Of a stretch of DNA of 64,000 bases, positions 40,643 through 53,027 are shown in pieces. The notes beneath the pieces were generated by a model, which was not told the origin of the DNA, made no database searches, and worked only from the letters and a program-made list of their open reading frames with translations. Each line of letters opens with the position of its first letter. Within the stretch, counting starts at the first letter, position 1. The stretch spans positions 868,001 to 932,000 of the forward strand of contig JAIXMN010000001.1 in NCBI GenBank assembly GCA_025716815.1, in the 5' to 3' direction. The stretch is from Dichotomocladium elegans. Its lineage: Eukaryota > Mucoromycota > Mucoromycetes > Mucorales > Lichtheimiaceae. The translations under genes and the position numbers were made by a program.

Positions 40643-41392
40643 CTGATTTGGCATCACGTGTATTCTGGGCAAAATACAATTTTTGTTTTGAACCTGCGAC
40701 TTTGAGAAGAGTGGTGTAAGTCTGCGATGAATTTAAACTTTGGGACACGAGCCACATTGCGCGTTGTCCTTGGAGACAATGTCTTGGTGAGATGAAGACG
40801 GTAGTACAGCGAACGTGAAATAGGCTTTTGATCATGTGCTGAATTCTTTTACACAGGAAATAGTCGCATTTTAGACTGGTCCGGCACCACACTAGCACAC
40901 ATAGGAAAACAATAGCGGACGTTGAATTATGCCGTTCAGGGTCACATGTCCTTGCTTACCTAAGCTCGCAGATGAAAATCGTTTACAATTATTCTTCCTC
41001 CTTGGGCCATAATGAATCATTCCAGGGCAAGCCAGGGAGGTAATTGGAAAGAGTGTAGAAAGAGAAGGAAGAGTTCTGTGGTTTTATATACTGGTAAAAC
41101 TTAAATGTATGACACGCATGACCGCGCGCCTGCACTAGATGAAAACGGGGGATAATGAAATGCGTGTGACAGGGACATTCCTGCAAAGGGATACATCCTT
41201 ATTTTTGTCTCAGTATACGTATTTATAGTTATATATATATGTCAGACGATAGCGTTGTACAGAAATGAGAAAGAATGAGAAATGATCTATTATATACGGA
41301 ACATATGAAGAAAGGAATAGGATGACAGGGAATTGTTTAAGAGAAGGATGAGAGGATGGGACAAGTAGAATGAGATACATAGGTAGATCCTG
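40643..41392. other. Intergenic downstream of Tc1-like copy 2
   Basis: About 750 bp of AT-rich sequence forming the 3' flank of the next minus-strand gene. No gene was recognised. Confidence 0.5.
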
Positions 41393-42217
41393 CTAATGGA
41401 CTGATGCAGCAGCCTCAAGCCGCCTTCGCTTCCGTCTATTCTCACGCGCGTACTGTGCGAGGGGTCCAAGCGAATCGTCTTCGTCATCTTCTTCATCATC
41501 ATCGTCCTGATCACAAAACAACTCATCTAAATCAGGTAGTTCTGGAGACGACCGCGACCATATCAAATCGCCTTCGTTCCGCTGCGGCGATACTTCCTCC
41601 CATTGTGATGCCGTCGTACACATCGACAAAGGATGCCGACGGCGCTGTCGTTTAATCTGATCCAGCTGGCCCACTGGAACTTCTAACCAGAAGGCTTCGT
41701 TCTCCGCATCATTTTGCCTGTCCATCGCTTCGCGATTAAGGAAGATGTGGTCACCGGTTGTTGTCGTTATCGTCTCGTAGTATCGATCCCGCCGGACCAG
41801 TTGAGACGGAGAGTAGGCATAGTAGCGAGGACCATCTTGGTCTTTCTGTTGCGACAGGATTTCTGAGGGTGAGTGGGGAAGTGGCGGAAGTGGGGTGTCC
41901 AGCTGCTCGTCGTTGTCGGCAAGAAGTGTAAAAAGCTGTGCCTTCTGTGCTTTCTGTGGTGGTGGTTGCTGCTGCTGCTGTTGCTGCTCCTGCTGTTGCT
42001 GCTTCTTTTTCTTCTCCTGATAAGATATAAAGCGTTTGATAGAGAACGACGGCGCGTTCGGCACACTCGGGCGGCGAGAGGTGCTTGCTGTTAATGTCGG
42101 ACTGCAGCAGTCGGATCGCAATGGTGTTTTCATGGGCGATTTGGAGCGTGTGCTTGGCGATCCAAGTGTTTCGGATGATTGCAGATCCCCAGGGCAGACG
42201 ATGGCATCATTAGACAT
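41393..42217 (-). CDS. Hypothetical disordered protein with acidic tract and basic end, 274 aa
   Basis: The first real ATG is at 42217 (MSNDAIVCPGDLQ, A at -3); the frame extends only 14 codons further upstream without an ATG. The protein is mostly low complexity: Ser/Pro-rich N-terminus, a KKKKQQQQ run extending to about 16 Gln/Glu, and a Pro-rich patch. A more ordered middle contains DGPRYYAYSPSQLVRRDRYY. A Glu/Asp-only stretch (DDDDEEDDEDD) precedes the basic RENRRKRRRLE nuclear-signal-like end. I do not recognise the family. Composition suggests a nuclear protein, which is inference. No intron is needed. Confidence 0.6.
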   Translation of the reverse strand: MSNDAIVCPGDLQSSETLGSPSTRSKSPMKTPLRSDCCSPTLTASTSRRPSVPNAPSFSIKRFISYQEKKKKQQQQEQQQQQQQPPPQKAQKAQLFTLLADNDEQLDTPLPPLPHSPSEILSQQKDQDGPRYYAYSPSQLVRRDRYYETITTTTGDHIFLNREAMDRQNDAENEAFWLEVPVGQLDQIKRQRRRHPLSMCTTASQWEEVSPQRNEGDLIWSRSSPELPDLDELFCDQDDDDEEDDEDDSLGPLAQYARENRRKRRRLEAAASVH

Positions 42218-43339
42218 GGTATGGAATGTTCGTCCTTTATGAAGGCTGGGCAGGAACAAGAAGAATGAGGAGAGACCACGAATGGAGGTTTAGGACTGCT
42301 GAGCTGCAAAACATTTTTCTCCTTTGGAAAGCGGATTCATTCAGGTTCGACAAAAAAAAACAGATGTTGACCAATTAGGGCTTTCTACACGTTTCTTATA
42401 CCTTGCCTTGTCGACCAAAAGATAAAGAACATTTGTTTCCTTGGAGCTAGAAGAGAACGAAAGCAAGCGCAACGAAATTCGATGGTTGAGCAACCCATTG
42501 TATGGATGTACTGCCCTCCAAGCTCTGCTTTCTTTTGCGGGCTCAACCCAGGCGAGGATCTGGCAAACCATTGTATCTAAAATAGAAAGACTTGTCATTC
42601 TACGCAGTTGGATTAACGAGTACTTGGTGAAATTTAGCCATTGAAAGGGTAGATTTCAAAACAACAAGGTAGATTTGGCTTAGATATGATATAAGAATGC
42701 TACTTGGAACCATCCACAGTATGCTTATTACCGTAGATTAAACCTTCACTTCTTGTGCGAAAACGGCTAATAATGAGTCTATGACTACTGATTTCTCTAA
42801 ACGTTGCAGCCCCTAAACAGTCTCTCCATATACTTATCATTGTATCGCGGATATACAATGTCTCCAAATGCATACATCATATCTCCGGTGCTGAACCTGA
42901 CATACGCAAGCGCATGTGCGAAAACTATCCACCCTTTGCACTACAGATAGCCCTAGATGCTAACGCTTACTCAATGTATCAAAGTGTTATCCATGTAGAT
43001 GTGCGCGTATTCTCTGGTGCTTAAGCAAAGTATGTCTCGTTCTCCAATTAAAAGCATCGATACCCCATGTCCAGATACATTATCCCTCAATCACCAAAGA
43101 TTTGCTTCTTTTGAAAAAAAGGATTGGTCATTTATACGTGCATTATCCAAACTTCCGGATGCTGGCCCCAACGGTCGCCGTGAAGCAAAATTTGCAATAA
43201 GACAATGGCAAATTTACTCGGAAAGGAATGCTTGTACGAGCCAGGTACAGTAGAGTATATGATTTCCAAGTGAACAGAAGAAAATACACAAGATACATTA
43301 AGAATACTACACAGTTATGGAGGGAATATGTCGAGTTGC
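42218..43339. other. Intergenic region
   Basis: About 1.1 kb between two minus-strand genes. Short plus-strand frames (for example 42999-43253) have no motif and overlap no splice-consistent partners. Confidence 0.45.
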
Positions 43340-45077
43340 CTAAAACTCAAACTCCTCAGTGTGTATCCGAGGAAGAAATCCAGGCCGTGAGAGCGAAGCA
43401 ACTGCATTCTTGCATGAGGCGTTGAAACTTGATGGTCCACAAACTTTGCAAAGATTATACAGATATAAGTTTATCAAGTGCTATACCTCACTGCCGCAGG
43501 ATGACCTTACCAAATACTGCCGGTGTTTGACCACCAGCTTCTTTAATGAATTTAGTTGGATCTATACGACTGCCGTATTTGACATCAACAATTGCTGTGT
43601 TTCCATTTGCTTGGTATGCTGTCATCATCCCATTGCCTCTGGGCTTCTCGGAAGCCGGCAGGGGTTCAATCTCGCACGGGGCGTCTGTATCGATTTCACA
43701 GCTCGACCGTGTCACATAAAATGTCGCATGGAGACGCGGAACATTCCCGTTATTTTTGCGGGCTTGGTCAAACGACGCGATCAAGTTTCCAATTTCAGAC
43801 CGAAACCATCCTAGTTCATCGTCCGTGCGAACGCAACATCCGAACGAAATATCAGTCGTTCGGTACGAATTTTTCCAATCATCATTAAGGGAGCGGGATG
43901 CTAGCTCACGCAATAAGCGGATAGGGAACGTGATACCAGCTCCAGCGCTCATGAGCACCACTGAATCATGCTTGAGCAATATGTCTTTGACAGGGTCAAT
44001 GGATGTGCCGTATGGTCCGCTCACAAAAGCGACGAGCTCTTCCCCTTGCTGAACTGTCTTGAATAATTTCTTAGTATAGTTGCCTCGAACAAAAACATGG
44101 ACCTCGACCATATCGCAGGCGTTGTCCTCGGCAGCATGGATGCTTGTAATGGTAAATGGATGCCATTCGAAGTAGGAAATGCGTGGAAGGTTGATGTATA
44201 TATGCTGACCGGGATGATGTATAATTGGGCTGGAGAGTCGGATGGAGAGTCGGGTGCAATTATTAAGCACCTCGACACGGGCACGGGCAAGCCTGGACTT
44301 GACACACCAACCTGCCATGATATTCAAACAATAACATAATAGTCCGGCAAGAAAATAGCGCATCGCATACGGGGTGTGCTTTGCAATGGCACCAATAAAG
44401 CCGAAACTGACAAGATGTGCTGCCAGAAAAACTTCGTGGCAATAGCGGCGGATAGGATACAGCGACATCACGAAAACAAACAATAGGCAACTGTAACCAG
44501 CGAGACCATAGCGCACCTTTTCACTCTCGAGTTGCTCCGCAAGAAACCAGGAGAATGGCGACCAAGACCGGAACATGTATGCCATGTGAATTGTTGTCAG
44601 AACAACAATGGTAGTAGCGAGCATTCTGTGGAGATAGTTAAGTTTGACATGCGAGATGCCTGTTACAAGCGCCATCGCCGAATTCTTGCCAGTAGAGGCC
44701 AGCAAGAATGGAACGATCGAGATAGCTAAGAAGCCGGCGCGATTCGAGTTGAGCTTCAGGTCGGTCTGGACAAGCAGTAAAGGCAAAGCAGTTGACAGGA
44801 GCGCCACGAGCAGGAGGAGAGCGCCGATGGGCGGGAGCACAGGCTGTTTGCGAGAGCCTATGGTGAGAGTGTAGTTGCATTTATTGATTATGAAACGCTC
44901 GACTCGACTGTAGCGTTGAAAGAAGGAGCTTTTAGAAACAGAAGGAGAGCAGCTGACGACGTGCCGGAAAGCAATGACAAAGGTAAGGCCGGCAATGACA
45001 CCGGCCATTGCACCGGCATATGTGATGTTGGAATTCCAAGGGGTAGACCCGTCAATCGCTCCATGCTCGTGGTCCAT
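43340..45077 (-). CDS. Ferric reductase-like transmembrane oxidoreductase, 2 exons, 556 aa
   Basis: Exons 43511-45077 and 43340-43443; the GTAAGG/CAAAG intron restores the standard end VCGPSSFNASCKN and HTEEFEF, which the unspliced frame would lose. About seven membrane helices are visible. Paired haem histidines are suggested by LHRMLATTIVVLTTIHM and HEVFLAAHLVSFGF. The FAD motif HPFTI and the NAD(P) motif GPYG follow, then SAGAGITFPIRLL. The family moves electrons from cytosolic NADPH through FAD and haem across the membrane to reduce ferric or cupric ions for uptake. It is a FRE rather than a NOX by size and by the absence of EF hands. Substrate choice cannot be told from sequence. Confidence 0.9.
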
Positions 45078-48000
45078 TTGCAGACCAGATTGAGACGCTA
45101 GAACAACGTTACAAGAAAAATGGAAGTGTGGACAAAGGGAACTTTTTATGTGGAGCCGATTGAATTCATCCGGTTATAGGCACACAGAAGTCATCCAATC
45201 GGAATGCGATGCAAAGCAAAAAAATCTCACAATCGAAAGAAGCTAATTCTTTCGATACATCAAAAGCGTTCAGATGGCATTGGTGAAAGATAGGCTTTCT
45301 TGATCACGGATAGAATCCCCTCAGATGACAGACAGTGTAAAAACGACCAACACCAGCAGTAAGCAATAATTCACTAAACAAACGTATTCAGTTTCATTAT
45401 ACCGACAGGGACTAGATCAGGGCTTGTTTAATTCAACCCGTGGTAACAAAGCAAACGTTGCACGCACAGCGAAAGATGTCACACAAAAAATGCCATACAT
45501 GAGATAAAATAATGATGAACAAAATACGCATAAACTGTATAAAGCTGTCGTATCGGTAAGAATTCGCATCGATGGATTGACGCTCAAGGGATGGAAGGAG
45601 CGGAAGAGCGTCCAGGAACCGCCCTTATTTCATGACTCATCAAGTACGGTACGATCGGCCAGTCTGCAAAGGAGATGACGTTAAGTTGCAATAGAAGAGA
45701 TGAGAACATGCAGTAGGTACCAGTTCATCCATGGGATGTGGGCAAAGTAGAAATAAACAAGCAAGAGTATGGTTATACTCGAATATCATACTATAAGAGA
45801 ACCCGGAGCCTGAAGACACCTCCTTGAGCTCAGGTTGATCTTTCACCTTTTTCATACATACTAATATCTCTCTGTTCACTGCAATCAAGACAGATCTTTT
45901 CCGGACATCTTTATATGTCAACCTAAATGAAAAGAGATGGGCACATTATCGAATCAGTCTTTTGTTCGTTCGCATGTAGTTATTTTTGCGATTGGGTGGC
46001 TTGATGAAAAGCGAATAAAGGTCGTGCTAATCCACCCCCAGAGGAAAAGGCATTCAAATGCAGTCTGATAGCGAACGAGCTGAAAAACGACCTAGTCTAC
46101 CTTGTCTTTGCGATGTTGATCGCAACTTCGAGGACTCTATTTGCAAGTCTTTTACATCACACTCGAGTTGTTACTCCCTCCGATCCGTGTAGCTGTCCTT
46201 TTACCTAATCTTACAAAGATCGGCTGGGTATCACATAGTCACGACCCACAATTACTGAAAGTCCGTTAGACAACTGCCAAAACCTTTGCCATATTGCTTT
46301 GTCCGTAAGAACAAGAAAACAATCATGGGGCCTATTTATAAGAAATGCTTCTCAAAACGGTTCATTCTGGAGGGCGGGTGTGGCTGGTCATGTAGGCGGT
46401 CTCCCAGGGCGGTGGACAACTTGAAATGTCGATAAAAAAGTTCATCATTTACCCTTGTGATTGTAACTACGCCCTGACACAGGTTTTGCCGATAAGTTAT
46501 GACTCCCATATAACGCGAGAGTAATTAGGATAACGGCGCTCAAAGAGAGAAGCAAACCGTTGATGTCCCATGTAGGCCAGGAACACTGATTGTTAGAGAA
46601 GAAGTGTAGTCGTGGATACGACAAATAGCATCCACGGTGGACTGCTGTTCACTTGGTAAATTTTCCCGTTAACGTTGCACATATGGGCTTTACCTATGGG
46701 AGAGGATGCATCTAAGAAATAGTTTGACGTACGTATCTTTATGGAAGATATGTGTATTCTGTAATTCATAATAAACAATCTATTCTTGCCAAGAATGTAG
46801 ATAATATCGCATTGTTGATGACGATGTCCAATGCATTTGTGTTATGTAACGGGATGGATTTGCGACACTTTTATGCGACATGATTTGCCGATGATGGCAT
46901 ATCAGCTAGCCCTAGTTCACCAATGCGCAAAGAAGCTGTTTGCTGCATTCTTGGCAGAGAAAATGGGAAGGAGGACAAATCCAGACATTTTCTACTACTA
47001 TAATATAACCCAAATTAAAAGAATTTACATGTGTATAGTCCCTAGGACTTGAAGGCATCACATCATATGGGATACAGTATTCATGATCAGTCTAGAATCG
47101 GGCAAAATATTTGTGTAAAAGAGCACCTTGATATTCATCCGATGCTTGAAAGTGTCCGAAACAATATCGCTCATACATAAAGAGACAAGTGTACTTACTC
47201 CAGTAGCATGAGTGGTGCATAGAATGAGGTGCCATCATTCTTCTTTCCTTCAAAAAATCCCACTACCCAGAAGAGAGGTATGCATATCGGTGTTATTCCA
47301 TGAATGCCAAAACATGGATAATAGCAATTATAGCTAGTTACTGAATGATTTCACAATCAAATACATGAGGTACATATTATGGATTCAGTCCATCAAATGT
47401 CAGACGAGCAAAGAGCGTCCATCTAGTCAAAGGGTGCATATATACGTAGTAGATTTATAAACAACAGTGTGATTAGTGTGGTATAAAGGGTAAATCATTT
47501 TGACTTTCTATATCCAGTTCTTGCCAGAAATGTTATGACTCGAGTAAGACAAGGGTCTCCCATTTGCCTACTGCCGGCAATATATCTCATTTGAGATATA
47601 TATCGCATGAGTAGTATGTGTATCTCATTGAGGTAGAATATTGAGCACATGCGTCTTTTGGTACCATCTCACAAAAGTCACCCAATCCTTGTCACCGTGA
47701 TAGAGGGAAGAGATACTGCAGGGGTGACAGAGTGGGCTGGGTGTATATCGGAATATATGAGCACAGCGGGAATCAAAATCATATGCTTCACAGAGCGGTG
47801 TGACAAAGAAGAGCATCAACTCGTTTGTCATGTAACGGGCATCCAATACAACCATTGCATGTGCTGATGTTGGTGTCTCGGGACCAAATATTGCCTACTT
47901 ACCGTATTGCAGTACAAGGAGGTGCGTGCGGCAAACATTGCCTATCAGAATTTCCGACGCAAAGTGGCGTGAAGGCTAATTTTTAAAATTCGCCAGATAT

Positions 48001-48679
48001 AGAGAAATGACGTAGGTGGGCGAGCGGATGATGACCAAGAAAAGCTTAAAAAACAACACACAGGATCAAGTGAGTTGGAGCGACAGTATTCAATGGTATC
48101 AAGCCGACGGGAGGTTCTGATTTCCCTTTTACTATGTCTTCGTATATGTCATAGGGTTCGATATCAATGCTTCGTACAACGCTGATGTGTTATATGTCGG
48201 TGACATGGTCGTTGGAGGGGAGCAGGAGATAAGCACTTTTGTCAAAGAAACTGGCGATGTACAGCCAAGATGCGCGGTAGTCTCCGGGAGGCGACGGTTC
48301 CTTAAAATGGTATAATTTTCATATGATTGACAGATAACGGGAGGAAGAAGGGGAGGAGACGGCAGTCAGTGGCCCTTGCAGAATTATGTCATCATCGATT
48401 TCTGCAGTGGAAAAACTCGACAAGACTAGATGGGAGATGAGTGCTGCTTCGCTGTGAAGCTGACTGTATCGAAAGCAAGAGTTCATTTCAGCAAGGCTTG
48501 ATACGGTATCGGCCCGACCCAGGCCCAAGAGCAGGAAGAAACGTGGCAAATATTCATATGAACGCTTGTACCACATTGTATCGGCTGGTCCGACCGCATC
48601 GGGTGCTTGACAACGTCCAAGCCTATAAGTACAGGCCAACTTGATCTACCTAAAATCATTCATTCACCACTCTTACAAC
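45078..48679. other. 3.6-kb gene-poor region
   Basis: No confident gene. The best candidate signals are on the minus strand at 45640-45921: an acceptor (CATTTAG), a frame with KDVRKRSVLIAVNREIL, a GTATGT donor, a second acceptor (CTTATAG) and a GTACCT donor. These could be small exons, but I could not join them into one open frame. The remainder has only short frames. Confidence 0.4.
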
Positions 48680-49434
48680 ATGCATCCCACCGCGCCCATC
48701 CTTCCCATCCTTGGCATGCTTGCCGCTATATCCATTGCCGCGCCTATTGACAAGCCTTTGCCTTATTCGATCATCTCCCCTTGTGCTGATTCTACCATTT
48801 TTGCCGGTCGTGCCACTGCCATTTGTAAGTGGTTTGTGTTGGATATTTTGTAGTTCCAGAGCAACTGAATATCAACCTTATCTGTTCAACTAGCTTGGGT
48901 CCCTGGTGAAGAAGATCACATCAGTATAGACCTCTCTCCCGCCGCAAGCACCGCTACTGGCCCTGCTATCTCTGTGGCCCAGGACGTGAGCAGCGCAAAC
49001 GGGACCTATATCATCAGTGTCCCTGACGTTCCTGAGAACTGCGCACAATGGAAGATCGGTGTGACCCGCAGCAACGAGAGGTAAAGGAAGGAATGCTATA
49101 CATGCGTCTATAAAAGCAACAAATGCGCCGAAATGTCAAAGTCATTGACACAATCTTGTTCGATAGCGTCTGGTCTGGCCCCATCTACATTTCCACGAAC
49201 GGCACTTCTTGCTACGCTCCCGCCATCACCACTGAAGCCCCCAGACCTAGTGCGACCATGGCTGCTGAACAGGTTGGCGGCCCCATCATGTCAGCCAGTA
49301 TTGACATTCTCGGCCCCGATGGTCAACCCCTCGAAAAGTCGTCTTCTGCTGGTTCCATCAACTGTGCCTTGTTCGATGCACCTGCCACTTTTGCGCTAGG
49401 CGTCTTGGCCACAATCATCACACTTGCGTTTTAA
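48680..49434 (+). CDS. Secreted Kre9/Knh1-like GPI-anchored protein, 3 exons, 199 aa
   Basis: Exons 48680-48824, 48894-49080, 49167-49434 join in frame. The N-terminus (MHPTAPILPILGMLAAISIAA) is a signal peptide with likely cleavage near residue 21. A beta-sandwich of the Ser/Thr-rich Kre9/Knh1 N-terminal type follows: SPCADSTIFAGRATAISWVPG, GTYIISVPDVP, WKIGVTRS, SGPIYIS. The last 18 residues (FALGVLATIITLAF end) are hydrophobic after a small-residue stretch, typical of a GPI-attachment signal. The expected place is the plasma membrane or cell wall, with a role in beta-glucan or wall assembly inferred from the domain only. The gene next door encodes the GPI transamidase subunit. Confidence 0.8.
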
Positions 49435-50029
49435 GTCAAGATTCTCTAGCGCCCTTTTCCTTCTTCTCCAGTTTCATTCATCATAGACTGTAACATATGT
49501 AAATCCATCCCCATTCCTTTGCTCATTATACAATATCAAAACCCTTTTTCACATACTCCATAGACGCAGTTACATGCTTCCTATCAATTAGAGACTCGCC
49601 CTCTAGCCGTAAAAATAAAGTACATCTTATCACTTATATATGCATGTAAATCCAGACCAAAAAGAATAGATGTATCCTTCGAGAATTGTTATTAATCCCA
49701 AATAAGTTACGTACGTATGTTGTTGGTCCGAACACTGCTATTATGTACTTAGCCCCCATCGATGGACAGACAGGCCTACCAAAAGAAAATTCTTCAGCAA
49801 GACACAGATGACGACTTTCTGGAATATGGTGTAGCATGATGATTTGTCATTCTCCAGAGAAGTAGACATTAATTACTGGGCTTTCATAATACTCATACAC
49901 AACTTGAAGCTAATTCGCGCAGTGCCGCAATATGGAATACATTGATCTATTGTAATTGTGGAATGGGTTCTATATTATCCGAGTTTAATTGTTATTATGT
50001 CGACAACATTTACAGAGGGGAATGTTTGT
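49435..50029. other. Intergenic between convergent wall-protein gene and GPI8
   Basis: Two genes converge here; this is 3' flank of both. AT-rich, no gene seen. Confidence 0.5.
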
Positions 50030-51687
50030 TCAAGCTAGCACGCCTTTGCCGACAAAATATGCCACACATGCCGTCGCTAAAAGTCCAACCAAGTTAGATG
50101 GGTCAGACAAGATACTCGTTAACCAGGTGGCGGTAGTCCTATCGGTACGTTGTACATTGAAAGCACGATATTGTTGTGCTGCCAGCTGTGTATCTTTCTC
50201 TTGTATGTCAATTGAAGACATATTCCCTACAGACATAGGATAGATCTATAAAATCATGTTCAATCCTGCTGTTACTGTTTTCCAGAAACATTAGTAACAA
50301 TATTACTTCTTCATCATCTTCCTTGCCGATCAATGGGTATCGTTGGCGGGTCAATTCGATATTCTGAACATTGCCGAAAAAATCGGTGACCTTGACCTGA
50401 CAAAAAGAAAACCTGGACAATCAGAACACATAAGCTTTATCAATGTCTGACGACTAGCCTCACCTTGTCAAGTGGACGCTTGAAAAGATCTGAGCGAATC
50501 CCCGGATGAGATGCGATCAAATTAGGATCATAGGAATCAAACTGCAGGGTAGGATAGGGATGCGATTAAGGTTCATTGTATCATGGGTCGCCTGGTATTT
50601 CACTCGCTCTTTTTTTTACCAGTTCCTTCAATGTCTTTGTGCTGGTCATATCAATGTTCTCAAGGAATTCCAGATTGTAATACGTATATCCATCGATGAC
50701 TCCCACGCCAAGTTCGTGATCCGTGTGATGCTATGTATGGGACTGTTGATGGGAGAAGGACGCAGTTTGCGTGTGTATTACGTACCGAATATGAGCTTTC
50801 GCCGAGTCTGCTGCTTCCGGTTGCAAGGATATTGGGCGAATAGATCTTGCTGTACATCGTGTTGGCTTGACACGTATCAATCATGAAAAGCATTTCGTTA
50901 TATCTATGTAACGATCGATATTGAGATTAACCGTCACTGCCTCCTGTTCATCTGGAATAGGCCATATTACCTTCGCTTCTCCCACATTTGCTCAAAAGCA
51001 TATGCTAGATCGTAAGCACTGATCTCCTCTGCGTCTTGAAACTTTAAGAATTCGTCGCCGCCGTGGCCAGTCATGTAGATCAAGATATTTGAACGGTCAT
51101 CCGAGGAGAGTCGTTTAGAACGCGGGGTATCAGGTGACACGCGACCTTTTGCGAAGACGCACACATACATCGAAAAAATAAATAAAACAGTCATCACCCG
51201 TGGAAGACGGTAGCTAGACGTACCCGTCAACATGCGAATGAAGTTTTCAACAGTGACCTCATATCCGCGATAATCAACCTCTACATTATCGCCGTAGAGG
51301 TCCAAGATTCTGGCCGCATTATTGTAGACCGTGGCAGGGTATTTGTTGCGGGGATTGCAAGACACATCGTCGGCGAGCATAAGAATGATATTTGAATCGG
51401 GAATACCCAGTCGTTTGACAGTGCGGTACATGGAAAGTGTGTTGGCAACATGGCGATAATTAAACCAGAAACGAGATGTGCACACCTAAATTGCTGACCA
51501 TGAGTAAGCCTTTATATACTCGCACTTAGTTTATCCAGGATCGAAGATTAATTACTAATACAGCCCAATTATTGGTGTGTCCGCTTTGGCTAAAGAAGCC
51601 TTCCACCACTTGGTCTTGGGAATCTTGTCCATTTACGTACGCCAAAAGAAAAAGCAGAAGCCAAGCAAACACGCTCAATTTCGCCAT
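50030..51687 (-). CDS. GPI8: GPI transamidase catalytic subunit Gpi8/PIG-K, 8 exons, 397 aa
   Basis: Exons: 51556-51687, 51224-51485, 50971-51145, 50786-50903, 50620-50730, 50464-50541, 50276-50396, 50030-50226. A signal peptide ([20 protein letters not shown]) precedes the C13 peptidase domain: [40 protein letters not shown] and [20 protein letters not shown]. The catalytic His is in TGHGGDEF and the catalytic Cys in [11 protein letters not shown]. One membrane helix near the C-terminus ([19 protein letters not shown]) anchors it in the ER with a short luminal domain before it. It cuts the C-terminal signal of proteins and transfers them to GPI. The last intron boundary (50227-50275) is the least certain; a different donor/acceptor pair would remove about 20 residues. 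Confidence 0.94.
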
Positions 51688-53027
51688 CTTTGGACAGAAT
51701 CAGAAAAGGAGTGGAGAGGCGAGCTTCCTACCACAATACGAGCGCTCATTCTCTTTATGACCAATTAGGCGCACTCTGATTGGCAGTGCCATATGAGGAA
51801 ATAAGTTTCTATACTCGCTGCAGCAAGATCCCTCTTGTCAGGGAAAGTTACATCGTTTGCACGCAAGGTCCCACGTCACCATTCTTTTTTTTTGGGGGGA
51901 GGAAGAGGAGAGTTAGTATGGAAAGGACAAAAAATGCATAAGCTTCTTTATATATAGGAACTTATTCTGATGGGTGGAGAGAAGAGTCAGATTGGGTATA
52001 GGCGTGATATCTTTATTTGGCTCAAAGTGATCGGTAAACTCAACTCTAATCTGTACAATGTATCTGTTTGGCTTTGATCTTGGACGTAATGAAGCAATGG
52101 ACTCTATAGAGTGATAACGGAAATACTCTGAAAAACCAGTGGATTAGTGCTTATCTGATTTGGATGGAACAAATCATCAGTAAAAAAGTTAATGAAGAGC
52201 TTTGCCATGTAGCGGAAGGGCAGTGAGTTCTTCGTAGCGTGCAAATGGTAATACGTGATACTTACACATATGTTCAAATCATGCCCTATAATGAATAGCT
52301 AAAAATGCCATAAAGACATCGCAGTATGGGTTATAATTCATAGCACCTTCCCGGGCTGCATGTGGCTAATCTTGGTGGTAGATTTCATTTATCAAACGAC
52401 TATATTTCCAAAGATGGTGATTCCGTATCATCTAGCGTATGCGTTTGAGTAAATATGCAGCAGCAGCAAATGTGAGAGGTCACCCATTGACTGACGACTA
52501 AGGTACTGTATTTGTAAAGAATGGCCATCGGTATGTGTTTAATATGGCCCTATAAAAATGGAGACATATTATTTCATCCTTTGGTAAAATGCGCAGAGCA
52601 CAATAGCCCGATAAACTCAATCCGGTTTAACTGTCCGGACAAATGGCCAAGTTGACAGGGCACCTTGTCCTCCTACCGTCCGCTGCGTTTATGCCCTCAC
52701 CGTCTCAACCATCCTATGGCGACATACTTGGGTCCTCTTCCTTCAATCACAAGATGATTGTCTTCCACGGTTGGTGATACGTACGACTTGCGTTTTCTTC
52801 AGGAATAGCCTCTTTCGCATAGTCCAACCTTTCCTAACTTTTTTTTTTTATTCCTGCCATTCTGATTCAATCACAGCTCGCCACCGGCTTCGGGCCCATA
52901 CAAAAACTTTTTGGCAGCGCTGTCCGTAAATCTTTTGGGTCCGGGCGTGTGGAACGTCGCGTGCGCTATTTTAAAACACAACTTTCGCACGCTTCGTTCA
53001 ATAACTTGTTGAACACGCACCTTCGTC
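51688..53027. other. Intergenic between divergent GPI8 and the M1 aminopeptidase
   Basis: 1.3 kb with two promoters facing outward. AT-rich sequence and a poly-T tract near 52840. A possible N-terminal extension of the aminopeptidase upstream of 53028 is not supported by an in-frame ATG that I could confirm. Confidence 0.45.

Noticed and set aside
43715..43735. Transposon-end-like GTCACATAAAATGTCGCAT in the ferric reductase
   Set aside because: It lies inside well-aligned coding sequence, so it is a chance match to the Tc1-like ends.
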